From assembly GCF_022965805.1 (NCBI RefSeq), contig NC_133116.1, positions 1,054,001 to 1,118,000 on the forward strand: DNA of 64,000 nucleotides. Reading direction: 5' to 3'. Under the pieces are notes generated by a model. That model saw only the letters and a list, made by a program, of their open reading frames with translations, was not told where the DNA came from and searched no databases. Each line of letters starts with the position of its first letter. Within the stretch, counting starts at the first letter, position 1. Below, in pieces: positions 10,140 through 23,799 of this stretch. Made by a program: the position numbers and the translations under genes. This stretch comes from Primulina eburnea (Eukaryota > Streptophyta > Magnoliopsida > Lamiales > Gesneriaceae).

Positions 10140-12851
10140 TAAGGTAAAAATATGCCATTGGCGGGACTTACTTACTAACAACTTTTGCGTTTAATGCTTA
10201 ATAAAAAACCTTATTGTATATAAATTTTTGAAATAAATTTTTTAAATTTTTATTTTGTGCTTTAAATATTTATTTTTTGTTGCTTCATCTATCCTAAATA
10301 TAAAGACTATAATTCCTTTTTCATATATATGTTCCAAATATATAGACTAGTCTCCACATTTAATATATTTTTTCTATTATTTTACTTTTATTGTTAAGTA
10401 CACTAACTAATTCCAACAATTTTTATCTTATAAAAACATTCATTGATAGGGATCGATAAAATGAGAAATTTCATTGTAAAATTGACATTTTCAATAGTTT
10501 TATTAAAATATGAAAAAGTACGTACAAATGTAAATATATGAGACGGAAAAAGTAAAAAAATTATGATCAAAGCTTCTAAAGACGTTCCTTAATATAGATA
10601 GACAGACAAAATTTTCCGAGTTTGAAAGTATTTCTTATTATTGTATAAAAAAGTGTTTTGTCCTCACAGTTTCACACCACTAATTAATACTAAAGTATGG
10701 ATACGTCGTATTTAAGTTATATATTATTATTTAAAATATTAAGCCAAGATTATGCAGTCGAGTCGTCACCTCAAAATCCAAGATTTCCATTGTTTCCGTG
10801 GAGCATATCAGTCTATCAATCACTACGTAATTTAAATCCTTAATGACGTAATAAAGAAAGACATTTTATATTTGTAGCTATTATCAGAGACCAATTTCCT
10901 TTCATGGAGATGATATAATAATGGGAACGAGAGGTATGGGGATCTATATATGAGGCTGATTTATTTATGGTCGACTCAAAATAAATACTATTATTTTTTT
11001 ATTTAATGAATTTTAGGTGACTAATAATTGTATTTCCCATGAATGACGACATGTAAGTCAGGAGCAAGGCAATGCGATAAGGTGCAAGAATTCGGCGGTG
11101 ATGGGCGGAAATGGAAGTGCCTTTGACTGAACAATATGGATAATCTTTTCCCACACGCACCCATGGAAAAAGCATAGGAAAAAGCAAGTAAAGGGCATCG
11201 AACCATCATCATGTGATTCAAAAGGCTTCCTCTTGTATCATATATTCCCTATTCCTATTCCAAATTGACATAACACAGATTTCCTGCATTTCTTGATTTA
11301 CCGACTGCATAAGAATCGTGTATCTTGTTATATAACAAGTACATGAAAGGAAAATGTGATAATATCCGACGGAGCTCTTAACAAGATATCTCAACCATGC
11401 TTTTATTACATTCTCTTTTTGCCTAGAGAATCATAAAACTAGGATAAAATTGTCTTGGCTGAAAAATCTGGCCAAACAGCATACGTACCTAATATTTTCT
11501 AGTGACAGATGCATGGCTCTGGCCGGCAAAGTTCGCAAGTGAGATTTTTTTACCGAATGCAGCACAAATTTCAACGGTGTTGGCACATTACCATGGAAAA
11601 CTAAATAAATCAAATGAAGCACAATGAGACTGACGGTTATAAAAAAAAAAACACTAAAGAGTAAACCTGAGGTTACATATGGGTGAGATCATTTAATTTT
11701 GATTTGAGGAAATATCCGAAATTATTTAGATCAGAGGATTTAGATATGGGAAAATTATCTGAAATGATTTTATGTTAATATAGGGTTTGAAATTCAACAT
11801 GATGATAAAAAACAATTAGTCAAAGATTTAAGATTCATTGTAAAACAAATATATACAAAGAAACCTATAGATTTATTTTATATAAAATTGAAATCCTTAA
11901 CATTCATCGTAACCAAATGCACCTTGAAAGAAAGATTCGGGAACAAATGGCCTACCTATATAAGATACTAAAGCCTAAAAGGTAAAAGATACCCAAAGAA
12001 AGAAAAAAGACATGACACAAGTATTCTTCAACCAACTCCACGTCCGGTTGTTGATATACATCTTATTTTAGAAATTGATAAAAATGACTACTAGTTAACA
12101 AAACAAATAAAGAGGCTCGGAAGTTCAGAATACTTGGAATAAAGAATCATGGATGTCTTGAAAAAATTTGGGTAAAACTGATTCAACTCTAGATCAAGTC
12201 TACCTTAATACAGTTCAACAACACTGTTCAAGTAGGTCTTGTCGAAATCACATCATCAGCAAATTCAAGATTTTTCTACTAATAAAGTCTAACTAAACAT
12301 AGATATAGTTGTCACGAGTCTCATCTCATATGCTATAAGCAAGTGTTTAACATAAGCAAAATAACCAAACAATATATATGATGATAAAGACAAGAAAGAT
12401 TCAAAAATGAGCGGGCATCTTATAAATAGATAATCAAGAAGTTATATAAAACAAAATCAAGGAGAGTTAGCGCTCATTTTGGCCACACAATCAACATCAT
12501 TTTTATAATGCCCAGTATACCAAGTGATGTTCACTTAAACGACTCTTGTGGAGGCTTCCAAAAATCAAGTACCAAACTATTAGTAAAAATTCATCATTTT
12601 CATCCATGTCATTTTTAAAACAGCCAGTCTGCTGCCAATAGACGTCGTTAGCTGTGGTATTCTTCTCAGCTTCCACTTCCTCTTAACTTTTATAGGTTAC
12701 AAGTGCTCACCAATTTCATTTTCTCCAGTTCCCTCCTGAAATAGAAAGACGTTTACTGAAATTTACTTCCATGAAAGAGCATTCTATTTACGTACATCCA
12801 AGGAAAACCAAAACAACCTTGATTAAATATCCAAAACTTTCTTTGCAAGTT
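10140..12851. other. Gene-free stretch, no feature recognised
   Basis: AT-rich sequence with only short unsupported open frames (for example near 11021-11221 and 11431-11622). The right part, from about 12600, is the likely 3' UTR of the LARP1c gene. Confidence 0.5.
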
Positions 12852-15800
12852 TCATACACTAATTGAATGGGGTTCTTCCACAGTGTCGTCTCCATTAGCC
12901 AACCTTGACGGACCAGTCAGCTCCTCAGACAAAAACCTACCAATAACCATCTCTGTACGACCATCCCTTGTGTCAATGTTGCCATTTGCACTAGTTGAAG
13001 CTTCATTAAGTGAAACTTCTCGAAAAGATGTTGTCAAAGCATTTTCTTGTGCGACATCCATATTGTGTGAGCCAGCATCAATGTTAGGACGACCAGAGGA
13101 GTTTAGCCATCTGTTCCACTCATAGCGTTTCCTCACCTTGTCTCCCTGTAAAATAAGAAGCAACAAATGAAGTGTATAAGCAACAAATGATGTGATATAA
13201 TAAATGGGATTTTCAAACTACAAGGACAAAACACACACACATATTCATACAGCAAGTAGTAACATAAATGCTAACCTGCACTTCCACAACAGTCGAGTAT
13301 CTCATGGACTCTAAAATCAGTGGGATATCCTGAGTCAATTGCTGCACCTGAAATAGCATACCATAAAACAAAACTTGATCTGTACATTGGATGCAATTCG
13401 TGCAACTAAGACATAATTCGGAGTGATGTAAATGCAACCATGAAAAATGTGCAAATTAAACCGCCAGTTGCAAACAAAATTCCTGAACTAGAGCATCAAA
13501 GGAGTTGAAAGAAATAATTATTCCAGCACAAACCAAGAGGATGTGGGTGGCTTTTAATCTCATACACAAACTGGCCAAAACAAAAGGTTAAAAAGGAGGA
13601 ACTCAAATAGATTAGAAGTTAATTAGCAAACACATTGCATAAAAGATTATATCAACTAATAACTTTTGATCAACTGTTCAAACTTAAGATTATAACAAGT
13701 ATTCCGCAAAAGTACTATAGGTTGACGACTTGATGCAACCACAAAGTTAAGAGGGTTTCACACAAATTGAGTACTATACAAATGAATTCCAAGAACAGAG
13801 GTTAAATCAGTAGAACAGGAGACATATGCTATTGCTTTATATGGAAGTAATAATATCTTAGTAAATCTTATTCTGGTTCAATGCTTCTTACAATCTAACG
13901 GACATCACATTTACAATTTTGTAATCTTAATTATTAACAGTCAGAATGGTGATAAATCTCAGAACACCAAAGAAAGAGATCAATTCAATATGAATATTAC
14001 GAAAAATAAAAGCTAACAAATATAAATAAATGAAACAGAGTTCATGAAACCGATTTATGGTCATACACCTAAAATACCATTAATGACTTACTCGAGGAAA
14101 AGATGCTATTAAAGTAATGTGCACCCAGCCCTGATCATCCATGTTTGACCTCAAAAAATTATCCTTCACCAGATTAGCCTCACTGGCACACAATAAGTAC
14201 TTCAGCAAAATTAACAGATGACACACAGATAGCAAAATAAAAGAATTACAAAAGTAAAATAATTACTGTCATAATTACTGTCTAACAATTAACCCTCCAG
14301 GGAAATTACCTGAAATAATAGTCTATTTGTGAAACAATTAGGTTTGATAAAGGATTCATTGGCATAGGTGGTTGTGCAGGAGGAACCATCGGCATAGCTC
14401 GAAAGGTCTCCGGATGCATGGGTGGAACATAGATGTAAGAAGACATCATATCTGAAAGATCCTTCAACATTTTTAGAAAGTCCAAATAGCAAATTTTTTG
14501 GAAAAAATACCTTTGAGAAACTTACCAAAACCCATTTGGTTGGGAAACATTCTGATAGGTTGCGGGACAATGAATGGAGGAGCACCAGGGGCCAGAGAGG
14601 GTGGCATATATCCCAACGGAGGAGGCACATATTGAGGAGAAAGATGAACATCTCTACGATCATGATCTCGCCTGGGTCCATGATTTATGTGGTGTGGGCC
14701 ATCTCCACGAGGACGGCCCCCAAAATTACCCCTTCTTGGATTGGTCCTTTGAGAAGAATGGTCATTTCCTGTATGCGACTGAGAACCTACAACTGGTCTC
14801 ACACTTCTCACAGGCACATCAAACACAGGATGAAATGGTTGACGATGAACCTCGAGTATAGGAAAGGGTGGTGGCGCTGGGGGTGATGGTCGGCTAAAGT
14901 TATTTTGAGATGGTCCACTCACAGAGGAACTGCCTCCACCACCACCTCCGCGATTCCTGGATCTTGGTCTAGAAGGCATTGTATTGTTTGCAGTAGAATT
15001 AGTATATGTATTAGAGTTAGATTGTCTCCGAGGTGGCTGAGATATTATAGGAGCCTATCAGAACCAGACAAAAACAATGAGCATTAGTGATGCCCCTCCA
15101 AAGGAGAAAAAAACATTCAATAACTATAATGATTTTGACCAGTCGATTACAACTTATCCTTACTAAAATGGCAGGAAAGGTGACTGAACTGAAGACTTGA
15201 AAAATTTAGGAAATTGAATGCTGCATGGTTAGCAAGTTAAAAGGACACAAGAAATTATATTCCCCGATTAATTTATGCAGAATTAAAAATGCAAGTTCAC
15301 AAAAACAACTCAAATTTTATAAATGATCCAGAGTTGATACATACATCATAAGCGTCAATTTTCATATGGAAAATATATTAAAGGAAACATATATTCACAG
15401 ATATAGTAGTATAAAAAAACTCAAATTTACAGAAAAAAACATATTTAAATCATAGCAAGAATTCAGCATTATTAAAAATCTAAAACCACAGAAATAGGAA
15501 TCATCATCGCATCGTTTACATTTTCCTGCAAGAAAAAATCCAACAGGAACAAAATTCTATTCTATAAATAAATAATTTTCACCTGAGATGAAGAGACTGA
15601 TCCATCAGACCCGGGTCTCGGAAAATCCGATGATGATCTCGGAACAGGTCGGGTTGATTCAGACAAAGCAGGCCACGAAACGTCTCCACCCATGACAGAA
15701 ACGGCCTCAACGACGCCGTTTGCCGGCCTATTCCAAGCGGGCCTCCTAGGTGGACCCGCATTGCCTTCACCGTTAACATCGGAGCTATCGTGTTGGGCCT

Positions 15801-16026
15801 CCGAAACCGAACTGTCAACCACGGAATTATCAGAAGCAGAAGCAGTCTCCGGCGGCGGTGAAGAAACCCCAGGAGTGGCAGCGGCTGTGGGAGAGGAGAT
15901 TTGTTCAGAATCGCCTCTAACGACGGATGCCCACGCCGAGGGGAGACTCCGTCTTCCCGAGTTAGGGCTGTCAACTCCACCGTTGGCGACGGTAGTCGGG
16001 GAACGAGGCGAGTGATCCGTCGCCAT
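12852..16026 (-). CDS. LARP1C: La-related protein 1C (LARP1c-like)
   Basis: Six exons: 15583-16026, 14526-15054, 14310-14451, 14092-14182, 13276-13347, 12852-13145, all GT-AG with consistent phases, giving 523 residues. The N-terminus MATDHSPRSPTTVANGG is followed by Pro/Ser-rich and Arg/Gly-rich low-complexity segments (SRPRSRNRGGGGGG, GNFGGRPRGDG). The La motif then runs from LSNLIVSQIDYYFSEANLVK through FLRSNMDDQGWVHITLIASF to LILESMRYSTVVEVQ, ending with RKRYEWNRWL. LARP1 proteins bind mRNAs in the cytoplasm and act in translation control, stability and heat or senescence responses; plant LARP1c is about this length. The 16026 ATG is the first in frame. An upstream open extension to 16215 has no ATG. 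The C-terminal 70 residues are poorly conserved. Confidence 0.93.
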
Positions 16027-16575
16027 TACTAGGGTAAACCCAGAAAAAATACACACCAAAACTGGGAAAAAAAACACTTGCGCTAGATATTGGCGATAAT
16101 TTAGAAAAAATAAATCCGCCGCTTTGTTTGATATGCGAAAACTCTTTCCTTCAAATGTGCGTGGGTGAGAGTGTTCTTGCGAAGTATTTGATGCAGCGGT
16201 GGCTACCGGTGTCAAGGGGGAGACGGATTTTCCTTAAAAAGGTTTGATTTTAATAAAACCCTTGTTAACGGGATTATGTTAAATGACAACTCTGCCCCTT
16301 CAATTCATTATTTTGAGAAATTTATTATTGATACTAATCCTAGTGAAATTCTAATGTGATATTATTATGGTGTAAAACAATTGGAATGATTTATTATACA
16401 CTTTTGGAACCATTTCTCATAATTATTTTTATATTTATGTATAATATAATGAATATTACCAAACAACATAAATAGCAATTATTATTAAAAAACAAAGCGT
16501 GAAATGGGTATTATTGAATGTAGAGCCGTCCTTTGTACAAAAAGCCATAAGTCATTGGGAACAACATTTAAGAAA

Positions 16576-16757
16576 GAGTAGGTCTCATTTGAGACCGTCT
16601 CACGGATCTCAATCTGTGAGACGGGTCAACCCTACCCATATTCACCATAAAAAGTAATACTTTTAGTATAAAAAGTAATACTTTTTCATGAGTGACCCAA
16701 ATAAGAGATCCGTCTCACAATTACGATCCGTGAGACCGTCTCACACAAGTTTTTGCC
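16576..16757 (+). mobile_element. 182-bp MULE-type MITE, copy 1
   Basis: Inverted ends share the core GAGACCGTCTCACGGATC (left) and GAGACGGTCTCACGGATC (right, complement strand). The direct repeat TTTAAGAAA (9 bp) flanks the element at 16567-16575 and 16758-16766. A 9-bp target duplication suggests the Mutator-like superfamily. The middle carries an AAAAAGTAATACTTTT-like fold-back motif. There is no coding capacity. Confidence 0.88.
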
Positions 16758-18444
16758 TTTAAGAAATCGCACCAAACTCATCCTTACCATGTTAGATCAT
16801 ACACACATATATACGCACGTTGCATAAATTTTGCTTAGCTAATATTATATACCGAATTTAACTTCCCAAAAATTTTGAGTTCTTTAATCAAATTTTAATA
16901 AATTAAAATTAATAATATAAATATTTATTATAATAATAAATAAATGAATATAATCTAACAAAAAAGTGGATATATAAATTGTCTACACATTAATCTACTT
17001 AATGTTTAAAAGAGTTCAAATGAAATAAAAAAAAATGCTTCTAAATAATAATGTTAAAATAAGTTTGGCATGTGTTAAGAAATTAACTTAGATAAGTATT
17101 AAATCCGAGGCTCTGAACAAACAAGTGTCGTGATATAAATGACTCACTCATTCCACTTTGCCTATAAAATACATCAGCAAACACATTTTGTCATATCAAA
17201 GTCTAAAAATGGGTGAGTTCGGAGAGAAAATATGGGGAAGAAAATAGTAGGAAAAAAGAATAAAATAAGAGAAAATAGGAAAAGATATCAAATCAACATA
17301 AAAAAATTCCGAAATTTTTACAGAACACCCCTATTCTACCCAAAAACTAAATAGTATAGGAAGTGTATCAAAATCATTAACCAGAATTTCTCAAAAAATC
17401 AAGATTCACGAAGAATATTCATGAGGAAATTCCAAAAACATATGATTAATATAACTATATATATTACTCATTCTTTTTGAATGATTTTTTACTTCGGTTT
17501 TAAAATAAAAGTTATCAAAATATTTTTAAGTTTACCATAATGTCAGCTGATTATCCTTACAGATATCGTAAATATAATTTTTGGTCATAAAAAACGAACT
17601 TGACCATCATTCTAGTTTTTGCAAAATCTGATTTTGATTCATTCCAAAAGCGTTCGACATGAAAATTTTAGAAGATTTTGGAATTTTAGAAAATTTTGGA
17701 ATTTACAATAGTAATTTAATATGAAATGACATGTATCATTAGTAAGCCTAATTTATTCCCTCACTAAATCTCTAAAAACTCATTTTCTTTCTATTTATTG
17801 TAAATTTCAGCTATAATATTTCAGAACTCTAAATACGATGAAAATTAGTAAAACGAAAATGTTGACTTAGCAAGACCGTAATTCTACCGTTGAATTCATA
17901 TTTTGTTATCTTTTGTAAAATAAAATATTGTACATGCTTTTACTGCTATAAATATAAGTTAATGGTTGATTATGATTCGGAGGTCCAAGTCGAATTTGCA
18001 AAACTTAAGTATTCTTTCAGTACATAATTTATATTCCAAATTGTGTTACACTTTCTCAAACAAGCGAGTCTAATGGTGCAAGAATTTGTCATAAATGGAC
18101 TATATGGTTCAATGCATGATTGATAAATTATACCTGTTCATATTTTAAGTTATGTTAAATAAATGAAACTTATGCACTAAAAAGTACTTCTAACAACAAA
18201 GTTTTGTAAAGATTACGAACCGAACCAAACCAAACATATTCAGCATTGAATATAGCCATGTGTAAAGAAATAACAGTCAAACTTCCCCGGTAACTTCTCC
18301 TTAAAAAAGGATGAAGTTTTGTCGGAATCGGATGAGTTTATTTATTTATTTGATCGGGGATGAATTTATTTTTGGCACATATTTACCAACAATTCTCGCC
18401 ACTATATTAAATCTGGCCGAGTCAAAATTGACACGTTGAAAAAA

Positions 18445-18626
18445 GAGCGAGTCTCATACGAAACCGTCTCACGGGTCATAATTCGTGAGACGGGTCAACC
18501 CTACCCATATTCACAATAAAAAATAATACTCTTAGCATAAAAAGTAATACTTTTTCATGGGTGATCCAAATAAGAGATCCGTCTCACAAATACAACCCGT
18601 GAAATCGTCTCACACAAGTTTTTGCC
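18445..18626 (+). mobile_element. 182-bp MULE-type MITE, copy 2
   Basis: Same length and sequence family as copy 1, from GAGCGAGTCTC to AAGTTTTTGCC. The 9-bp direct repeat TTGAAAAAA lies on both sides (18436-18444 and 18627-18635). It sits in the presumed promoter of the alcohol dehydrogenase gene. Confidence 0.88.
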
Positions 18627-18986
18627 TTGAAAAAATTTCACCCAACTTGAAATTAAATGTCTCAATTTGAAATTAACAAATTTAAACTCCATACTAAACT
18701 TAAAATGGAACAAACACAACCATACAATCAAGACTTCTAAAAGGGAAAAAAAAAATCAACAAACAAAACGTCAAGCAAAGCTCGTGGACCTCAAGCTGAC
18801 TAACTATTAAATATCACGACACCTTTTTTACTGAGAAATTTCCAAGTAATCACAAAGAAAATTTCTCGATCGTGGCACGCAACTTACACGAGATGCAAAC
18901 TCGCTAAAAACTGGCATTATAAACAGGGCTTTTTCTTCCCATGACAAACAATTCGATACGCAGACTTTTGTTTGTGAAATTAATTA

Positions 18987-20877
18987 ATGGCCCGAACGAC
19001 AACTATACACACACAAACTGTCTCTGGTTGGGCAGCTCATGACTCCTCAGGCAAGATCACTCCTCACACCTTCCACCGCAGGTATATTGTCTCTTACTTG
19101 ATTAGTATAGCTTAATTCATGACCAAGATTTTAATTGATCAGGATATTAATTTAAGGTATTAATCTTTCATTTGTTAGAGAAAACGGGATTAATGATGTT
19201 ACCATCAAGATTCTCTACTGCGGGATATGTCACACCGACATTCATTATGTCAAAAACGAGTGGGGCGTAACCAAGTATCCCATTGTTCCCGGGTAAATTT
19301 TGAACACAAGTTCATTCAGAATCCTCGTATCTTTCGACAAATTTAATGCGATGTATGTTAAGTTCAACACTTGATCATATAATATACCTTTTTTCTGGTT
19401 TGATTAGGCATGAAATAGTTGGGATTATAACGAAGGTGGGCAGCAATGTGAACAATTTCCAGGCCGGGGACAGGGCTGGAGTGGGTTGCATGGCGGCTAC
19501 TTGCTTGAACTGTGAGTTCTTCTGCATAAGTGGGCATGAAAATTACTGCGATCAGGTTCAGTTCACATATAACGGGGTGTTCTGGGATGGGAGCATCACT
19601 TATGGGGGTTACTCCGACTTTTTGGTCGCAGATCACCGGTAAACTGTTACAGATTACAAGTCATTTTTTCTGTCAAGAAGCAGTTCGTTCCTCGACATTC
19701 CATTAAAAATTTAACATCGTTTGAATAGTTGACACTCATGTATATGAGATTTTTCATGTCGAAGGTTTGTAGTACGTGTGCCCAAAAATTTGCCAATGGC
19801 TGCAACAGCACCCCTCTTGTGTGCAGGAATCACGGTGTATTGTCCTCTGAAAGACAACAACTTGGTGGACTCGCCAGGCAAAAGAATAGGCGTGGTTGGT
19901 CTTGGAGGGCTAGGCCATGTTGCGGCCAAATTCGCGAAGGCATTTGGTCATCATCTAACTATAATCAGCACATCTCCCTTTAAGGAGAAAGAAGCCAAAG
20001 ACCGATTTGGTGCTGATGATTTCATCTTGAGCACAAGTACAACTCAAATGCAGGTTAATTTCTTCTTCCACATGACTCCACTGAATCAGCTATTGATTGA
20101 AAAAAGATCATAATCTTCTTCTTCTTCTTCATTATAATTGATGGGTTGCAAGGAACATGAAGTCAGTTTGAAAATCTACATTTTTCATTATAATTGATGG
20201 GTTCCTAGTTACATCCTGGAGACAATTATTGAAGTAGTTACTTATTTTTTTGCAGTCGAAGAAAAGGAGCCTAGATTTTATTTTGGATACAGTATCAGCC
20301 AAACATCCCCTGGGACCAATTTTGGAGCTGTTGAAAGTGAATGGGACGCTGGTGATTGTTGGTGCGCCGGATAAGCCTATGGATTTACCATCATTCCCCT
20401 TGATTTTTGGTGAGCCTTACTAAAACTTAATGCAACCGATACGAGAAATCTAACACATGAAATCCGACTCTATAGATAAAATTTTGTTTGTAATTTACTT
20501 AAAATATCACATTTCCCACTTTCTTAATTGGACGAACTCTCCTTGATCCTCAATCAAAATTCTCGTTTTTTTAAATGCATGTTCGTACTAATTACACTTC
20601 CACTCAATTGCATCACTTTAATGACGCTCTGATTAAGCTAGTTAGCACAAACTTATTGTTCCTAAAAATGATAGGGAAGAGAGTGGTGAAGGGAAGCATG
20701 ATAGGGAGCATGAAAGAAACACAAGAGATGATGGATGTGTGTGGGAAACACAACATAACATGTGAGATTGAGGTTGTCCGAACGGATCAGATCGACGAAG
20801 CCCTAAATCGCCTGGCAAACAACGATGTTAAGTACCGCTTTGTCATCGATATCGCACACCAATCTTCAAAACTTTAG
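18987..20877 (+). CDS. Zinc alcohol dehydrogenase, CAD / mannitol dehydrogenase family
   Basis: Six exons: 18987-19081, 19179-19292, 19408-19638, 19765-20053, 20256-20409, 20675-20877, giving 361 residues, the usual size. Visible sites: catalytic-zinc Cys in [14 protein letters not shown], and the later Cys in LLCAGITVY; the NADP-binding glycine loop GLGGLGH; and the [11 protein letters not shown] strand whose Ser favours NADPH. The family interconverts alcohols and aldehydes (cinnamyl, geranyl, mannitol) in the cytosol; the substrate cannot be told from sequence. Oddity: the structural-zinc loop reads [21 protein letters not shown]. One spacing is three residues instead of the usual two, by an apparent extra TTC codon. 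The reading frame is intact and all splice sites are canonical. The gene starts 360 bp after a MITE. Confidence 0.92.
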
Positions 20878-21513
20878 TCGTTTTTATTTCTGTTCCAAGA
20901 ACGTAAGCACGTGTTTCGTACGTAATAGCTAGCTTTTTAAAAATCCAAGTTGTTCTTATACATTAATATATCAGGTTAGATTTTGATCTTGAGGCGAGTT
21001 TCTCAAAATTTTGAAGTGCGTTTTTGGGTTTTATATGTTGTCTAGATATAATGCTATTATACAGCGAGATCATGAAGTCGACATATTTGAAATTCGAAAA
21101 AATTTACGGAAACACAAATGTACAAAATCCAATAATGAGGTGGGGAAAACTTCAACGAAAGTGAAACAACCGCAACCATTTTGATTGTGTAGGGAATATA
21201 AAGTTGTATTCTCTTTAAAAGAGTGTTCTAAAATGTGCCGTTTAGAACGGTCGCCTACCACCAAGATTTTAGATTTGTCTAGGCGATCGCTTGATGTAAT
21301 ATATATACTTATTTTTATCTTTTTATAATTTTTTAAAACATATTCTTGACATATTTTTTAATAAATTTGTATAGATAAAAACGAGTATATACTATTGATT
21401 TTGAGTTTGAATCCGATATAGATGAATTATCAGAAAAATATGAAGATTAACAAGAAAAATTATACATTTTGATAAATAAAAAAAACTGCTTAAACGGTCA
21501 CCTAAATCCCTAA

Positions 21514-22307
21514 GGGCATCTCCAACCCTATTCTCCATTTTTTCATTCTCTATACTCCAAAATGGAGTATTGCATTCTCTATTTAAAAAATCTTCTCCAA
21601 CCCATATTCTCTAAATTTTATAAATTCTTTATTTTTTATATTTTTTATTCCAAATTATTTAATATAAAAATAGTAATTATGTAATATGATATTAAACAAA
21701 TTAAATTAAATGTGACTCATTTTTTTAAAACATAATTCATTTATTTTGACATCGAATTTCAAGCCGCATACAACATTAAAACACATACATAGATCGATAT
21801 AATTATAAACTACACATGATTTAAAGACTAATGTTCTGAATTAGAGTATTCCTCCCACAAATGGTCAATAAGAGCATCTCGGAGTGCATAGTGAGCCGAT
21901 TTGTCTTTGATTTGACAATGACGTGCAAGAAACTCTTGGAATCGGACATGTTCATCAAAATAATTCAATTACAATAAATAAATAAATAATAAAAAATGAG
22001 AAAACTTGAAATAAATTAAATAATACCAAAAAATCATTAAAATTTAGTAAAAGTATTGAAATAAACATTTAAATATATGAAATTAATAAAAAAAAAATTA
22101 AAGGGTGTATTTGCAATTTTGGAGAATGGCATTTTCGTAAATAATGCCATTCTCCAAAATATATGGAGATGGAGTTGAGATTCTCCATTTTTGGAGAATC
22201 ACTATTCATCACTTCAAAATGGAGTAGGTATATGGAGAATGGTTGGAGCAAGATTGATACTCCATTTTGAAGATTTTCTCCAAAATGGAGAATGGTTGGA
22301 GTTGCTC
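21514..22307 (-). mobile_element. 794-bp PIF/Harbinger deletion derivative, TAA target duplication
   Basis: Left end GGGCATCTCCAACC and right end, on the complement, GAGCAACTCCAACC form inverted repeats of about 30 bases, continuing as ATTCTCCATTTT. TAA lies on both sides (21511-21513 and 22308-22310). Inside, on the minus strand, 21828-21965 still encodes the C-terminus of a Harbinger transposase (…RFQEFLARHCQIKDK, then ALRDALIDHLWEEY and a stop). The rest of the transposase is missing, so the element could only move with help in trans. Confidence 0.88.
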
Positions 22308-23228
22308 TAAGTGCTAGACGATGGGTTTGGCCGTCCGCTTTTAAAACATTGGTTTAAAATTATGAAGAGTAAGACATTATAAGGCCAGCATATCCAACCC
22401 TAGAGGGGTTAATTTCCTAATAAATTTAAGTGTTTTTTTTTAAAATAACACTTAAACAACCGCTTATTTTACCTTACTATTAAATCAATTGAATTAAAAA
22501 AAAATAATAAGTAGCGTCAAGAAATTTCGACCTCACGCATGAGAAACTTACTTCAATATAAAAACTACGTGTTTTGTAGTTACCAAAAAAGGGGTCAAAG
22601 AAACATAAATGCTTTACACATTTGTGTGATAATTTGGAACGTCGTCAACAAAGTCAATTTAATCGTACTAGTTTTAGGTAACAATTTAATGTATATTTGA
22701 TGATAATAAAATAACGAAGTAAATTTCTATCCAGTTTGGTCTGATTTGCCATGCACTCGAAGGCGCTCTAACTCATGAACATTGAAGATTGAATAATTGT
22801 CAATCTAGCTTTCTATATCTTCTAAGAATTCGATAGTTTTATTTATTATATATGTTGCTAAATTTAGCACGGCAAATGAGTTTCGAATTAGTAAAAGATG
22901 ACTCATAGGATTATTTAGAAAAATTTAATGTAAAATCTCACTGCTGGTTAATTTTTTAATCGATTAAACCAATCACTAAGTTATTTTATATTGTTCATAT
23001 AATCATTATATATATCTATTTACGCATCACATTTATTTCTTTTCAAATTTTGTATCTACCATTATCTCGGAATTATTTTCAAACATTAATTTATCTCAAA
23101 ATTTTCAAGGTGAATTGCAATAGAAGCCCAATAAAATTCCAATCCAATGTCATCTTTAATTTCATATTTTTCAAGGTTATTTCTTTTTAATTATTATTGT
23201 AATCAAAATGGATCGAAATATTTAATGT

Positions 23229-23229
<1 letters not shown>

Positions 23230-23302
<73 letters not shown>
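23230..23302. repeat. (AAT)n microsatellite
   Basis: Uninterrupted AAT trinucleotide run of about 24 units. Confidence 0.95.
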
Positions 23303-23304
<2 letters not shown>

Positions 23305-23717
23305 GATAGCCTAATTAATTCCCGATCGTATAAATTTTAGACTAGATCTCGTGAGTACACACGATCCGAATCTGATTGTTCATTAAGTGAATTTTGTAAA
23401 GAAGATTGAATTAAAATCACACGACACGCGGCAATATGACATTAAAAAACGTGAACAAACGTAAACTCCGAAAGTTAGGAAAACTTACGCCCTTTAATTT
23501 CCTTGTTATCTATACTGTTTGTAAAGAATTTTCCTAATTCCAAATTGTCCTTCATTTTTTTATATTTTATTTATTGAATTGTTACTGGTTTATGAATTTA
23601 TTTAGTATAATATAGCTTGCCTGAATTTTCACATTTATAATTATACAAAAGATAATATTACTAAATTTCATGTTATATTTAATTTAATTTGTAGAATACT
23701 ATATCCCTTTATCTTTG

Positions 23718-23720
<3 letters not shown>

Positions 23721-23796
<76 letters not shown>
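23721..23796. repeat. (AT)38 microsatellite
   Basis: Pure AT dinucleotide run of 76 bases, ending 230 bp upstream of the UPF0496 start codon. Confidence 0.95.

Positions 23797-23799
<3 letters not shown>

Larger units (their letters stand above)
16027..18986. other. Intergenic region between LARP1c and the alcohol dehydrogenase, with two MITEs
   Basis: No coding frame is supported. It contains two copies of the same 182-bp MITE (16576-16757 and 18445-18626). The second lies only 360 bp upstream of the dehydrogenase ATG, inside its probable promoter. The LARP1c promoter should be just right of 16026. Confidence 0.6.

Noticed and set aside
14422..14886. 154-codon plus frame across LARP1c exons 2 and 3
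   Set aside because: Antisense shadow of the low-complexity Arg/Gly/Pro coding sequence.
15692..16015. 107-codon plus frame
   Set aside because: Antisense of LARP1c exon 1.
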